Shown here: positions 25,453 through 35,475 of the stretch, piece after piece | How the letters are laid out: every line of letters starts with the position of its first letter | How positions within the stretch are numbered: the first letter of the stretch is position 1 | NCBI GenBank assembly: GCA_964465945.1 | Contig: CAYXMM010000014.1 | Coordinates: 1 to 64,000 of the forward strand | Source: JAJRPT01 sp964465945 | Lineage (GTDB): Bacteria; Bacteroidota; Ignavibacteria; Kapaibacteriales; UBA2268 | DNA length: 64,000 nucleotides | Reading direction: 5' to 3' | Notes under the pieces: generated by a model | What the model saw: the letters and a program-made list of their open reading frames with translations, nothing else | Databases searched by the model: none | Told to the model about the DNA's origin: nothing | Position numbers and translations under genes: made by a program

Positions 25453-27858
25453 TCAAAATCCATAACGAATGGAACAATTTATACTTCTACCAGGTGCGGC
25501 AATAGCTGATGAATACATAATATATCTGTGGTCGAGCAAATTCTCTAATCCGATAAATATAGTCGCATTATCAAACACATTCGCTGCAAATCGAATATTT
25601 AAAGTATACCAAGACTCATAAAAAGTATTTCCATTTTTATCAACAGCGTATAATTGTGGCTTATCAATTTCACTAACTGCAAGTTCCGAGTGAGTAAATC
25701 CACCATTATAATTCAGAAATATTGATGCTTCATACTTATTATACTTCCAATTCAGTTTTGTTGAACCAAAAAGTGGCGCAGCATGTCGAAGAGGAGTCCA
25801 ACTTACGCCATCATACTCTTCTCCATGTTGATAATTTATTTTACTATTCAGTTCTAAATTATATGGAAGTTTTACCTTAATTCCAGCTTGAATACCATAG
25901 ATAAATGCTTCGTCTAAATTCTGAATTGCTCTAACTAATTTTAGCTCACCTCTATACATAATAGAATCTTGTCCGTTCAAAGTGAAATCCCTCTCACTCA
26001 TTGCGTTTTTAAGAAGTGTATAATAAGTAGTTACATCGAAATAAAAGTAGTCAGAAATTAACCCAGCAACTCCAACTTCACCATTATAAGCAATCTCCGA
26101 AGTAAGATTTGGATTTGGAACAACAACAGCACCTTCTTTTTGTGGCTCAGTAATTTTTCCAATATCATCAATATTTGGTGAACGGAAACCAGTAGATAGA
26201 TTAACAAAAGAGTGAAATTGTTGGTTGAACTTATAAACCGCTCCTAAACTTCCAGAAAACGAACCATTATTAAGATTCGCAGTTTGGAAAGGCACAGCAA
26301 ACATAGTTGTGTCAAACTTCGCATTAATTAAAAACTGAGTATATCTAACACCAAAGTTAATTAAAAACTTCTCGGAAAAATTATATCTTCCATTAAAATA
26401 TGCTGCCATTGAAGTCCAATCCGAACCATCTGGGTATCTTGTAGGAGCAGGGGAGATGTCTTTTGTATCAATATTCAGATAATGAGCTTTAGCTTGGACG
26501 TCATTACGGACATATTCGGTCCCATAACCAATATTTAACTTATCGAAATCTTTATCAAAATCAAGATTTAAAGAAATTGCACCAACATTTTCAGTAGTAG
26601 TTTCTTCATCAGATTTGCCGAAATCTCTTGAAATTCGAGATTCTTCAAAAGTTTGATAAGCAACGATTAATTTCATTAAATCAAAGAATGAATTTGACTT
26701 ATAATTTGTAAGTTTTAAACTTGACATTGACCATTTTTGAGGACCATAATCCCAGCGTGCGTCTCGTAATTTCCCATCTTTGTAACGGATTAATCTGTCA
26801 TAGCGTGGAATATCTGAACTCTGGGAAATGTGAAATGCCCCTTCGATGTTAGTAAAATCACTTACTTTATATTTTACTTTTTGAATAAGGTTAATTTGTG
26901 AATACGCAGAATTAACCTGTTCTTTTGGGTTAGAGTTTTTAAGAACTGTATCCTTACCATTTATTCTGGTTTGGTATTCAACTCTTTCAAATTTCTTTGT
27001 TTCATCGCTACCATTTCCACCCATTACCATATTGTCATAATCTGAAACCGAAAAGCTCGTAATAAAGGCTAAATTATCATTTGCAATATTTAAGTCGAAA
27101 TGACCCGTTTTTTCAAAGTTAGCAGTGTTTGTTCTAACCATTAAATTACCATTTACTTTCCAACCATCATTATTAAATTTTGGCGAAAGTGTATGGAAAT
27201 CCATCACACCACCAATCGCATCAGACCCATACATAACAGAACCAGGTCCGAATAGGACTTCAAAATTCTCAACCGCATTTGCATCAATTAGAATTGAGTT
27301 TTGAAGGTTACCACTTCTGAAAATAGCGTTATTCATTCTAACGTCATCGACAACTAATAGTATCCTTTTTGTTGCCATACCTCGAATCATTGGTGAACCA
27401 CCACCCATTTGGGACTTTTGAATATAAACATAGTCCGTTTGACCAATTAAGTCTGCACCAGTTTGTGGATTTTTGAAATTAAGTTCTTCTCTACTAATTG
27501 TTTCAACTCGAGAAGAAAGATCTAGTTTCTTTTGCTCCCACTTATTCGCAGAAAGTACGATTTCATCAAGTTCAAAAAGAGTAGTTTCTAAGTAAATTAT
27601 TTGCCCATCAATCAAATCGTCAAGTTTCAAACTTACTTTTTTATATCCGGGAGCAAGAAAATTCATCATATCTAAGTTTTTAAATTTCCTTAGATTAATT
27701 TCACCTTTTTCATTTGCTCTTTGAAAATTCTTTACATCATTTCCAAAAGCGTAGGCAGATTTTATAACTTGATCATTAGCTTTATCTTTTACGATAATAG
27801 TTTGTGAATAAGTTATAAGTGGCATAAGTAATATGCCGAGAATTGTTAATATTCTCAT
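25453..27858 (-). CDS. TonB-dependent outer-membrane receptor, possibly heme or metal chelate
   Basis: An 801-residue protein with a signal peptide (LTILGILLMPLITYSQ), a short N-terminal carboxypeptidase-like beta domain (to about residue 95), a plug domain and a 22-strand-type barrel. The plug starts after ELDEIVLSANKWEQK. It contains IQKSQMGGGSPMIRGMATKR and VRMNNAIFRSGNLQN, motifs typical of the hemoglobin/heme-lactoferrin group of TonB receptors. The barrel ends GRSINCSIRYGF with the expected terminal Phe. The ligand is not certain: many receptors with this plug take up heme, but others do not. A small single-span membrane protein gene lies just upstream on the same strand. Confidence 0.88.
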   Translation of the reverse strand: MRILTILGILLMPLITYSQTIIVKDKANDQVIKSAYAFGNDVKNFQRANEKGEINLRKFKNLDMMNFLAPGYKKVSLKLDDLIDGQIIYLETTLFELDEIVLSANKWEQKKLDLSSRVETISREELNFKNPQTGADLIGQTDYVYIQKSQMGGGSPMIRGMATKRILLVVDDVRMNNAIFRSGNLQNSILIDANAVENFEVLFGPGSVMYGSDAIGGVMDFHTLSPKFNNDGWKVNGNLMVRTNTANFEKTGHFDLNIANDNLAFITSFSVSDYDNMVMGGNGSDETKKFERVEYQTRINGKDTVLKNSNPKEQVNSAYSQINLIQKVKYKVSDFTNIEGAFHISQSSDIPRYDRLIRYKDGKLRDARWDYGPQKWSMSSLKLTNYKSNSFFDLMKLIVAYQTFEESRISRDFGKSDEETTTENVGAISLNLDFDKDFDKLNIGYGTEYVRNDVQAKAHYLNIDTKDISPAPTRYPDGSDWTSMAAYFNGRYNFSEKFLINFGVRYTQFLINAKFDTTMFAVPFQTANLNNGSFSGSLGAVYKFNQQFHSFVNLSTGFRSPNIDDIGKITEPQKEGAVVVPNPNLTSEIAYNGEVGVAGLISDYFYFDVTTYYTLLKNAMSERDFTLNGQDSIMYRGELKLVRAIQNLDEAFIYGIQAGIKVKLPYNLELNSKINYQHGEEYDGVSWTPLRHAAPLFGSTKLNWKYNKYEASIFLNYNGGFTHSELAVSEIDKPQLYAVDKNGNTFYESWYTLNIRFAANVFDNATIFIGLENLLDHRYIMYSSAIAAPGRSINCSIRYGF

Positions 27859-27891
27859 AAATTGTCCTTATTATAATTAAAAAATTGTTAT

Positions 27892-28443
27892 TTAAAATAT
27901 ATTTAAGGAAAATTTTGGCGGTGGAGTTGGAAACTCGATAAAATGATAAACTAAAGGAAATGCTTTGTTATTTGAAAAATCAAAAATTTCATTGAGATAA
28001 AAATTAAAGTATAGCTTTTTCATAATAAACTTAAACGAAAGAATTTCAATATAATTAAAAATGAGATTCTTTGTATTATTATCAGAGTTAAGATGGAAAT
28101 TAAAAAACTGAGCGAAATTCTGCCTTAAATCACTTTCTTTAATATCTAAGTAACAAATAACTTTTATATTATTTGAAGAAAACTTAACACTAATGACATC
28201 ATAAATATTCTCGCCAATAAAAAACTCTTTATTATTTTCCCATTCTAATTGCAAGAACTCTTCATAAGAGAAGTAATAAGTTAAATACTCTGATTCAAAT
28301 TCACCTCTTATAATTTTCGATTTAATTTCTTTTTTTACTTGTTTTTCAAATATTTTAAACAACAAATAACTTCCAGTTGTGGAAAATAGAATTTGTATAA
28401 TAATTATTATAGAAGTTATTTTATTTGAAAAGTTATGAATCAT
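27892..28443 (-). CDS. Single-span membrane protein upstream of TonB receptor
   Basis: A 183-residue protein with one N-terminal hydrophobic helix (ITSIIIIIQILFSTTGSYLL) and a soluble domain, probably periplasmic. It ends in the short proline-rich tail FPTPPPKF, a kind of tail I associate with small proteins encoded next to TonB receptors in Bacteroidota. I do not recognise a family. The gap to the receptor start is 33 bases, so the two are probably one operon. A role in the same uptake system is inference. Confidence 0.6.
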   Translation of the reverse strand: MIHNFSNKITSIIIIIQILFSTTGSYLLFKIFEKQVKKEIKSKIIRGEFESEYLTYYFSYEEFLQLEWENNKEFFIGENIYDVISVKFSSNNIKVICYLDIKESDLRQNFAQFFNFHLNSDNNTKNLIFNYIEILSFKFIMKKLYFNFYLNEIFDFSNNKAFPLVYHFIEFPTPPPKFSLNIF

Positions 28444-28475
28444 CGTGCAAAAATATAAAATTAAATTGAAATTCG

Positions 28476-28507
28476 TTTTGATTAGAACTATATATATGCT
28501 AATTTTG
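28476..28507 (+). promoter_or_regulatory. Bacteroidota-type promoter TTTTG-N19-TAATTTTG for the glycan operon
   Basis: TTTTG (28476-28480), a 19-base spacer and TAATTTTG (28500-28507) give an exact match to the TTTG/TAnnTTTG arrangement, 23 bases before the ATG of the GH57 gene. It is the only good promoter seen for the seven tightly packed genes that follow. Confidence 0.6.
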
Positions 28508-28530
28508 ATTTTTAAAAAGAATATTCTAAA

Positions 28531-30198
28531 ATGGAAAAAGCCAATATATTATTTGTATTACACTCTCATCTTCCTTGGGCTTTGAACCACGGAAAGTGGC
28601 CCCATGGAGAAGAGTGGGTATTTGAGGCAGTAGCAGAGTCATACATACCATTGCTTGATATAATATTTAGCCTAAAAGCCCATAATATTAATGCAAATTT
28701 TACTATTGGATTTTCACCCGTATTGTTAGAGCAGCTTGCTGATTCAACATTTAAAGAAAAATATATTGCATATTGTGAAGAAAAAATTACTTTAGCTAGA
28801 AAAGATGAAGTTAGATTTATTAATTGGGGAGAACCACAACAAAAAATAAACTTAGCAATCTACTGGCAAAAATGGTATAAAGATAAAATAGACAAATACA
28901 ATTCTTATAATGGAATAATTCCTGCATTTAAAGAGCTTCAAGATTATGGTATAATAGAAATAATGACTTGCGGGGCAACACATTTATATTATCCACTTGC
29001 TCCAACTGATAAAAGTATTGATTGGCAGATGAAAGCATCAAAACTCATTCATAAAAAGCACTTCGGAACAGAAGCAAAAGGAACATGGATCCCTGAATGT
29101 GCATATAGACCAGCTTATGAATGGAATTCATATTTGCCAATCTTTCCTTATAATCAAAAACATTATAGAAAAGGTATTGAAGAATTGCTAAATGAAAACA
29201 ACTTAAATTATACATTTGTAGATGAAGACTTAATTTTAAATGGTGAAATTCTTGAAACAAATGAGCCTTTTCCACTAAACATAATGTCAAGGTATAAAGT
29301 TCGTTCAAAATACTCTCATTCAGGTCAATCTGTAAATATCTTTGGAAGACATAAAGACTTAGCAATGCAAGTGTGGAGTGGGGATAGTGGCTATCCAGGT
29401 CATGGTGATTATTTAGATTTTCATAAAAAACAGGACAAATCTCATCTACGATATTGGCGGATTACTGATACAAAACTTGATATGCAATTCAAAGAACTAT
29501 ACCATCCTGAATGGATTTACGATAAGTTAGACTTACAAGCTTTTCATTTTATTCATCATTTAGAAGAGACAGCAAAAGATTACTACAACAAATTTAATAA
29601 ACCTGCAACAATTTGTTTGCCTTTTGACACAGAACTATTCGGTCATTGGTGGTTTGAAGGTCCAGAATTTTTAAAGAAAATGATTGAAGGAATTAATCAT
29701 TCACCATTTATTAAATTAAGTCAAGTTTCAAATGTAATTAATGGACAAAATACTAATACTTCTATTTCAATTATAGAAGGGTCTTGGGGAGAAAAAAACA
29801 ACCATTCTGTTTGGATGAACGATAAAGTTAAATGGTGTTGGGAATTAATTTATAATGCAGAAAATAGATTTAGAAATTTAATAAATAACTATTCAGAAGA
29901 AGAATTTAAAAAATTGCCAAAAAAGAATTTTGAAATTTTCAATTTAGTTTTAATCGAGTTAATGCTTATGCAATCTTCTGATTGGGAGTTCTTAATTCAT
30001 AATGGAAGTGCAGCTGACTATGCAGAAATGAGAATAGTCAATCATTATAGTGATTTTCTGCGTTTATGCAATTATATCGAAAAATTGAAAGTTAGCCCAA
30101 AACTTTCTAAATATGAAATGGCTGATGTAAAGTCAATTAAATCAAGGGATAGCTTATTTAAAAATTTGAATATATTACAATATATGAATTTAGTATGA
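28531..30198 (+). CDS. GH57 family 1,4-alpha-glucan branching enzyme-like protein
   Basis: This 555-residue cytoplasmic protein matches GH57 branching enzymes with a C-terminal DUF1957-type domain. It starts with LFVLHSHLPWALNHGKWPHG, a family hallmark. The putative nucleophile Glu189 lies in WIPECAYRP and the acid/base Asp366 in LPFDTELFGHWW, as in the Thermus and Thermococcus enzymes. Those enzymes introduce alpha-1,6 branches into glucan. Here it opens an operon of flippase, Glf, UbiA and DprE1-like genes, so it could instead process another glycan or simply share the transcript. The length is normal for bacterial members. Confidence 0.85.
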   Translation: MEKANILFVLHSHLPWALNHGKWPHGEEWVFEAVAESYIPLLDIIFSLKAHNINANFTIGFSPVLLEQLADSTFKEKYIAYCEEKITLARKDEVRFINWGEPQQKINLAIYWQKWYKDKIDKYNSYNGIIPAFKELQDYGIIEIMTCGATHLYYPLAPTDKSIDWQMKASKLIHKKHFGTEAKGTWIPECAYRPAYEWNSYLPIFPYNQKHYRKGIEELLNENNLNYTFVDEDLILNGEILETNEPFPLNIMSRYKVRSKYSHSGQSVNIFGRHKDLAMQVWSGDSGYPGHGDYLDFHKKQDKSHLRYWRITDTKLDMQFKELYHPEWIYDKLDLQAFHFIHHLEETAKDYYNKFNKPATICLPFDTELFGHWWFEGPEFLKKMIEGINHSPFIKLSQVSNVINGQNTNTSISIIEGSWGEKNNHSVWMNDKVKWCWELIYNAENRFRNLINNYSEEEFKKLPKKNFEIFNLVLIELMLMQSSDWEFLIHNGSAADYAEMRIVNHYSDFLRLCNYIEKLKVSPKLSKYEMADVKSIKSRDSLFKNLNILQYMNLV

Positions 30199-30214
30199 TT
30201 GTTATTAGCTTAAG

Positions 30215-31630
30215 ATGTCAGAAAAAAAAATAGTCGCAAATAATATATTATATCTTACCATAGCAGAGTTAATTGGAAGAATCTTACAATTTTTCTTTTA
30301 CAAACATATTAGTGTTGCATTAGGTACAGAAGCCTTTGGAGCTTATTCCTGGGCTACGACAAATGTTATGTATTTTTTTATTATTGTTGGAGCTGGACTT
30401 GATATTTTTGGAATAAGAGAAATATCTAAAAGTAAAGATAAAATTAATTATTATGCAAATGTAATATTAAGTTTAAGAATAGTCTTATCAATTATAGCAT
30501 TTTTCACATTATTTATTTATGCTTTTTATATTACTGATAAATCAATAGAAATTAAGCTACTGCTAATAGTAGCAGGTGTTCGGTTGTTTGGAGATGCAAT
30601 TCTTCCTAATTGGATATATCAAGCAATAGAGAAAATGGGCTACTTAGCTATAAGGAATTTTCTATTTAATTTTCTAAATTTAATTCTTGCTTATCTACTT
30701 GTCAAAACGCCTGCTGATACAATATATGCTACTGGTTTACTTTCATTTAACTTAATTTTAACTTCTATCATATTACTATTTCATTTTAATTATAAATTTA
30801 TAAAAGTACAATTTATATTTAACCTTAAAGAATACTGGAAATTTTTAAAAAAATCTATTCCAATTGGTTTGTCTATTCAGATTATAATTTTTTATAATTT
30901 CGTTGATATTCTAATGTTAGGATTTTTAAGAGAAAACTTTGAATATGAAGTAGGAATATACTCTGCTGCAATGAGAATAATAATGATTTCAACATTACCT
31001 AATCAAATATTACAACAGTCATTTTTTCCAAAATTTGCAAACGATGATATTTATAAAAAAGATTCATATTTTAACAAATATACAATATTAACCGTAGTAG
31101 CAGGTTCATTTTTAACAGCAATTATTATAGCATATTCAGAAACAATTATTAAAATTCAATTTTCGGAACTATATTTTGAGTCATCAATTTTACTTAAAAT
31201 CCTTGCATTAAAATTATTTTTGAGTTACATTTCAGTTACATTTAGCTCTCCTTTCTTAGCAAAAAATAATGAAAACATAGTTTTGAAAGTTGTTGGATTT
31301 GCATTTATTTTGAATGTAATATTAAATTACTTAACAATTCCTACTTATGGAATTTATGGGGCTGCATTTTCAACAATTCTTTGCGAAATCATTATATCAT
31401 TATTATTTTATTACCAATTACATAAAAAATATAACTTAATCAACCATAAACCTTTAAAATATGGTGTAGTTGTGATAGTTGGAGTATTATTAATTTACTT
31501 TGTAACTAATAATATTCTAAACTTTAATGTATATCTTTCGTTTATATTTAGTATTTTTACTTTTTTATTCATTACAATAGTTTCAAAAGTAGTTACTATT
31601 CAAGAGTTAAAAACGATAGTCAAAAGATGA
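30215..31630 (+). CDS. Polysaccharide/lipid-linked oligosaccharide flippase (Wzx-like)
   Basis: A 471-residue protein with 12 or more membrane helices, of the polysaccharide-transport (MOP superfamily) type. The N terminus NNILYLTIAELIGRILQFFF, the following ALGTEAFGAYSWA, and the middle segment FKKSIPIGLSIQIIIFYNF-like pattern match Wzx proteins. It would turn an undecaprenyl-linked glycan from the cytoplasmic to the periplasmic face. It starts 16 bases after the GH57 gene and its stop overlaps the glf start (ATGA). The cargo is unknown, but the neighbouring sugar genes suggest a Galf-containing glycan. Confidence 0.85.
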   Translation: MSEKKIVANNILYLTIAELIGRILQFFFYKHISVALGTEAFGAYSWATTNVMYFFIIVGAGLDIFGIREISKSKDKINYYANVILSLRIVLSIIAFFTLFIYAFYITDKSIEIKLLLIVAGVRLFGDAILPNWIYQAIEKMGYLAIRNFLFNFLNLILAYLLVKTPADTIYATGLLSFNLILTSIILLFHFNYKFIKVQFIFNLKEYWKFLKKSIPIGLSIQIIIFYNFVDILMLGFLRENFEYEVGIYSAAMRIIMISTLPNQILQQSFFPKFANDDIYKKDSYFNKYTILTVVAGSFLTAIIIAYSETIIKIQFSELYFESSILLKILALKLFLSYISVTFSSPFLAKNNENIVLKVVGFAFILNVILNYLTIPTYGIYGAAFSTILCEIIISLLFYYQLHKKYNLINHKPLKYGVVVIVGVLLIYFVTNNILNFNVYLSFIFSIFTFLFITIVSKVVTIQELKTIVKR

Positions 31631-32748
31631 TGTATGATTTTTTAATTGTAGGTGCGGGTTATTCTGGTTGTGTACTAGCAGAAAGAATTGCTAATGAATT
31701 AGATAAAAAGGTTCTTCTTATTGACAAAAGACACCACATTGCAGGAAATGCTTATGATGAACTTGATAAAAATGGTATCTTAATTCATAGGTATGGACCG
31801 CATCTTTTTCATACAAAAATGAAAAAAGTTTGGGATTACCTTTCACAATTTACAGAGTGGAGACCTTATGAACATAGAGTATTTTCTGTTGTGAATGGAA
31901 AAAAAGTTCCAGTCCCGTTTAATTTTAACTCAATTGAGATTTGTTTCACTAAACAAATTGCTGAAAAACTGATTAAAATACTTTTGTCTAAGTATGAAAT
32001 TGAAACAAAAATTCCAATATTAAAACTATTAGAAACTTCTGATAAAGACCTCAAGGCATTAGCTGACTTTATATATGAAAATATATTTTTAGGGTATAAT
32101 TTAAAACAATGGGGACTTAGACCAGAAGAATTAGATAGAACAGTCAGTGGGAGAGTTCCAGTGTTCTTAAGTCGAGATAATCGGTATTTTCAAGACCAAT
32201 ATCAAGCAGTTCCTAAATATGGATATACAAAAATGTTTGAAAAAATGATAAACAATAAAAATATTGAAATTCTGTTAAATACCGAATATAAAAGTATTTT
32301 AAATAATGTAAAATTCAATAAAATTATTTTCACTGGTCCAATTGATGAGTTCTATGACTATAAATTTGGTAAATTACCTTATCGTTCATTAGAATTTGAA
32401 TATAAAACATTAGAAATGGAGTATTTCCAAGAATTTACTCAAATTAATTACCCAAACGACTTTGATTATACTCGCATTACAGAATTTAAACATATCACAG
32501 GACAAGAACATCAGCTAACAACAATTGCTTATGAATATCCAAAAGAATATGTTTATGGAAAGAATGATCCGTATTATCCTATTCCAAACACTGAAAATCA
32601 CAATTTATTTGATAGATATAAGCAATTAGCAGAAAGTGAAAAAAATGTTTATTTTACTGGAAGATTAGCTAATTATAAATATTACAATATGGACGAAACT
32701 GTTGGTGTTGCTCTTCAATTATTCAACAATGTAATTTCAAAGGTGTAA
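31627..32748 (+). CDS. glf: UDP-galactopyranose mutase
   Basis: A 373-residue flavoprotein that interconverts UDP-galactopyranose and UDP-galactofuranose. The FAD-binding start DFLIVGAGYSGCVLAERIA, the HRYGPHLFHT segment near residue 55, and the C-terminal YFTGRLANYKYYNMDETVG (FAD/substrate contact region) are all characteristic of bacterial Glf, and the length is normal. The presence of glf means that galactofuranose is probably a component of the glycan built by this operon. It overlaps the flippase stop by four bases and is followed after one base by the HAD-UbiA gene. Confidence 0.96.
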   Translation: MMYDFLIVGAGYSGCVLAERIANELDKKVLLIDKRHHIAGNAYDELDKNGILIHRYGPHLFHTKMKKVWDYLSQFTEWRPYEHRVFSVVNGKKVPVPFNFNSIEICFTKQIAEKLIKILLSKYEIETKIPILKLLETSDKDLKALADFIYENIFLGYNLKQWGLRPEELDRTVSGRVPVFLSRDNRYFQDQYQAVPKYGYTKMFEKMINNKNIEILLNTEYKSILNNVKFNKIIFTGPIDEFYDYKFGKLPYRSLEFEYKTLEMEYFQEFTQINYPNDFDYTRITEFKHITGQEHQLTTIAYEYPKEYVYGKNDPYYPIPNTENHNLFDRYKQLAESEKNVYFTGRLANYKYYNMDETVGVALQLFNNVISKV

Positions 32749-32749
32749 T

Positions 32750-34162
32750 TTGAAAAAAGTTTTAATATGCGATTTAGACGGAACACTAATCAAAACAGAT
32801 ATGCTGTTTGAATCATTATTTATACTTTTAAGAAATAACTTTTTCTTTATATTTTTAACTCCTTTATGGTTATTGAAAGGGAAACAAGTTTTAAAAAATG
32901 AAATATATAAGAGAATTGAATTTTCTCCTGAAAATTTACCTTATAATCAAGAAGTTATAGAATTTATTAAAATAAATAGAAACAATTATTCAAAAACTGC
33001 TTTAGTTTCTGCTTCAAATCAAAATATTGTAAAGGATATAGCAGAATACATTGGAATATTTGACGAATATTATGGCAGTGATGATAAATTAAATCTTAAA
33101 GCAGTGAATAAAAGAAAGTTTTTAGATGAAAAATATGGAATTAGAAATTACTCATATATTGGAGATAGTAAAGCTGATATTGAAATTTGGAATCATTCTA
33201 ATGAAAAATTTATTGTAAATAATAGTTTATCTAAACGTTTAAAAAGCATTAAGTTTGACACAATTATTGGAAATAATACAAAATCAAAACTAAAACTAAT
33301 TATTAAAGAAATTAGAGTTTATCAATGGGTTAAAAACCTATTAATTTTTATTCCAGCGTTGATGGCGCATATTACTAATTTTGAAATTTACCTTAACTTA
33401 TTTTATAGCTTTATTTCATTCAGTTTAATTGCATCTTCAGTATATGTTCTTAACGATTTGCTTGATTTAGAAGCAGATAGAAAGCACCCAAGAAAGAAAA
33501 ATAGACCTTTCGCTTCCGGTGATTTATCACTATTATATGGATTTGCACTTCTTCCATTTCTCATAGTATCAAGTTTAATCATTGCGATTACATTGTTACC
33601 AATAAGCTATTTGTTTGTGTTATTTTTCTATTACGTGCTCACTAGCTTATATTCATTTAAATTGAAAAGAATTGTAATAGTTGATATTCTAACTTTAGCT
33701 TTATTATATACAATTCGAATAGTGGCAGGAGGAGAAGCAGTTGATATAGAAGTAACCCCTTGGGCATTAGCATTTTCAATGTTTTTATTTTTAAGTTTAG
33801 CACTCTTAAAAAGATATACAGAACTACATTCACTAAAAGAAATTGACGAACTTAAAGCATCGGGACGTGGATATCACGTTGATGATATTGAAATTGTCAG
33901 GTCATTTGGTACTTCATCAGCGTTTATTTCAATTTTAGTTTTCGCACTTTATGTAAATTCCGAGCAAATACGTTTATTATATAATAAGCCAAATTTGATG
34001 TGGATTGTCGCAATACTTTTACTTTTCTGGATAATGCGAATTTGGTTCTTAGCAAACAGAGGCAAAATGACAGATGACCCCATTGTCTTTACTGGAAAAG
34101 ATAAAATTAGTTGGACAATAGGTGGAATTATTAGTTTAATCGTTATTTATGCTAAAATATGA
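32750..34162 (+). CDS. HAD phosphatase fused to UbiA-type decaprenyl-phosphate phosphoribosyltransferase
   Basis: A 470-residue fusion. Residues 1-170 are a HAD hydrolase (DLDGTL with Asp8 and Asp10). Residues about 180-470 are a UbiA-family membrane prenyltransferase with the Asp-rich motif N235-D236-x2-D239-x3-D243 followed by RKHPRKKNRPFASG. In Actinobacteria, the UbiA enzyme (Rv3806c type) joins phosphoribosyl pyrophosphate to decaprenyl phosphate and a separate phosphatase removes the 5-phosphate. Here both steps could reside in one protein. The downstream DprE1-like gene fits the next step. Translation starts at TTG, one base after glf. Substrate assignment is by family and context. Confidence 0.82.
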   Translation: MKKVLICDLDGTLIKTDMLFESLFILLRNNFFFIFLTPLWLLKGKQVLKNEIYKRIEFSPENLPYNQEVIEFIKINRNNYSKTALVSASNQNIVKDIAEYIGIFDEYYGSDDKLNLKAVNKRKFLDEKYGIRNYSYIGDSKADIEIWNHSNEKFIVNNSLSKRLKSIKFDTIIGNNTKSKLKLIIKEIRVYQWVKNLLIFIPALMAHITNFEIYLNLFYSFISFSLIASSVYVLNDLLDLEADRKHPRKKNRPFASGDLSLLYGFALLPFLIVSSLIIAITLLPISYLFVLFFYYVLTSLYSFKLKRIVIVDILTLALLYTIRIVAGGEAVDIEVTPWALAFSMFLFLSLALLKRYTELHSLKEIDELKASGRGYHVDDIEIVRSFGTSSAFISILVFALYVNSEQIRLLYNKPNLMWIVAILLLFWIMRIWFLANRGKMTDDPIVFTGKDKISWTIGGIISLIVIYAKI

Positions 34163-35475
34163 ATTTGAGTAAAAAATACGAATCATTCGGTAGGTATCCG
34201 CAACTTTCAATAAAAAAAGTTGAAACCATCAGCTGGAAAGATGAACTATATAAATCTATTAAAAGTGAATCATCTTTCTTACCAAGAGGATTTGGAAAGT
34301 CTTATGGTGATTCTTGCCTTGTTAATAATTCAACTTTGATAGATACTACAAATTTGAATCATTTAATTGATTTTGACGAAAATAGTAGAATTATAGAAGC
34401 TGAAGCTGGAATTCAATTTTCAACCTTGTTAGATTTCTTAGTGTCGAGAAAAAGTTTTTTACCTGTAACACCTGGAACCAAGTATATCTCTCTCGCTGGT
34501 GCTATTGCTAACGATGTGCATGGTAAAAATCACCACGACAAAGGAACATTCGGAAATCATGTTATTGAGATTGAATTATTAAGAAGTAATGGTGAATTGG
34601 TTACTTGCTCTTTAGAAAAGAATTCTGATTTATTTAAAGCTACAATAGGTGGATTAGGATTAACTGGAGTAATTACTAAGGCGAAATTTAAAAACATAGC
34701 TATTGATAATCCATATTTATATGTAGAAAATATAAAATTCAGAAACTTAGATGAGTTCTTTGAAGTAAATAGCAGTTCAATTAAAAAATTTCCTTATACC
34801 GTTGCATGGGTAGATACAACTTCAGAAGGTAAAAATTTTGGAAGAGGAATTTATAATAGGGGATTTTTTACAAACGCAAACACACCTAATGTTCCAAAAA
34901 ATGATTTAAAAGCATCTTTAATCCCTTTTCCTATAGACTATCCATTTATTAATAATTTTAGTGTTAAAGCATTTAATATGCTTTGGTACAATAAACAATT
35001 AATGAATCATCAAAAAGTTATTTCACATTACAATCCATTCTTTTATCCATTAGATATGATTGATGGCTGGCAAAAATCTTACGGAAAAAATGGTTTTTTA
35101 CAATACCAATTTGTTATTGACGAGAAAAAGGGACGAAAAATACTCCCAAAGATTTTTAAGGAAATAACTACAAGTGGTTTATCTTCATTTTTAGTGGTGT
35201 TAAAAACCTTTGGTTATATAGAATCACCTGGAATGTTATCGTTTCCTCGACCTGGAATAACGCTTGCTATTGATTTCAGAATGACAAACAAAACCCTTGC
35301 CTTATTAGATAGCTTAGATAAGTACATAATTGAACTTGGTGGGAGACTATACCCAGCAAAAGATGCAAGAATGAAACCAGAACATTTCAAACAATTTTAT
35401 CCTAATTGGAGAGAATTTGCCCAATTCAAAGACCCAAAAATTTCTTCTGCATTTTGGGAAAGAGTTACTAAGTAA
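34159..35475 (+). CDS. dprE1: DprE1-like FAD-dependent decaprenylphosphoryl-ribose oxidase
   Basis: A 438-residue oxidoreductase with an N-terminal FAD_binding_4 domain (LPRGFGKSYGDSCL, then VTPGTKYISLAGAIANDVHG and NHHDKGTFGNHV) and a C-terminal ALO-type domain (GGRLYPAKDARM). This matches DprE1, which oxidises the ribose 2-OH of decaprenylphosphoryl-ribose on the way to decaprenylphosphoryl-arabinose. The residue equivalent to mycobacterial Cys387, the covalent benzothiazinone target, is Ala370 in TLAIDF. The partner reductase DprE2 (a short-chain dehydrogenase) is not encoded beside it. It overlaps the HAD-UbiA gene by four bases and shares one base with hpnC. Confidence 0.85.
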   Translation: MNLSKKYESFGRYPQLSIKKVETISWKDELYKSIKSESSFLPRGFGKSYGDSCLVNNSTLIDTTNLNHLIDFDENSRIIEAEAGIQFSTLLDFLVSRKSFLPVTPGTKYISLAGAIANDVHGKNHHDKGTFGNHVIEIELLRSNGELVTCSLEKNSDLFKATIGGLGLTGVITKAKFKNIAIDNPYLYVENIKFRNLDEFFEVNSSSIKKFPYTVAWVDTTSEGKNFGRGIYNRGFFTNANTPNVPKNDLKASLIPFPIDYPFINNFSVKAFNMLWYNKQLMNHQKVISHYNPFFYPLDMIDGWQKSYGKNGFLQYQFVIDEKKGRKILPKIFKEITTSGLSSFLVVLKTFGYIESPGMLSFPRPGITLAIDFRMTNKTLALLDSLDKYIIELGGRLYPAKDARMKPEHFKQFYPNWREFAQFKDPKISSAFWERVTK

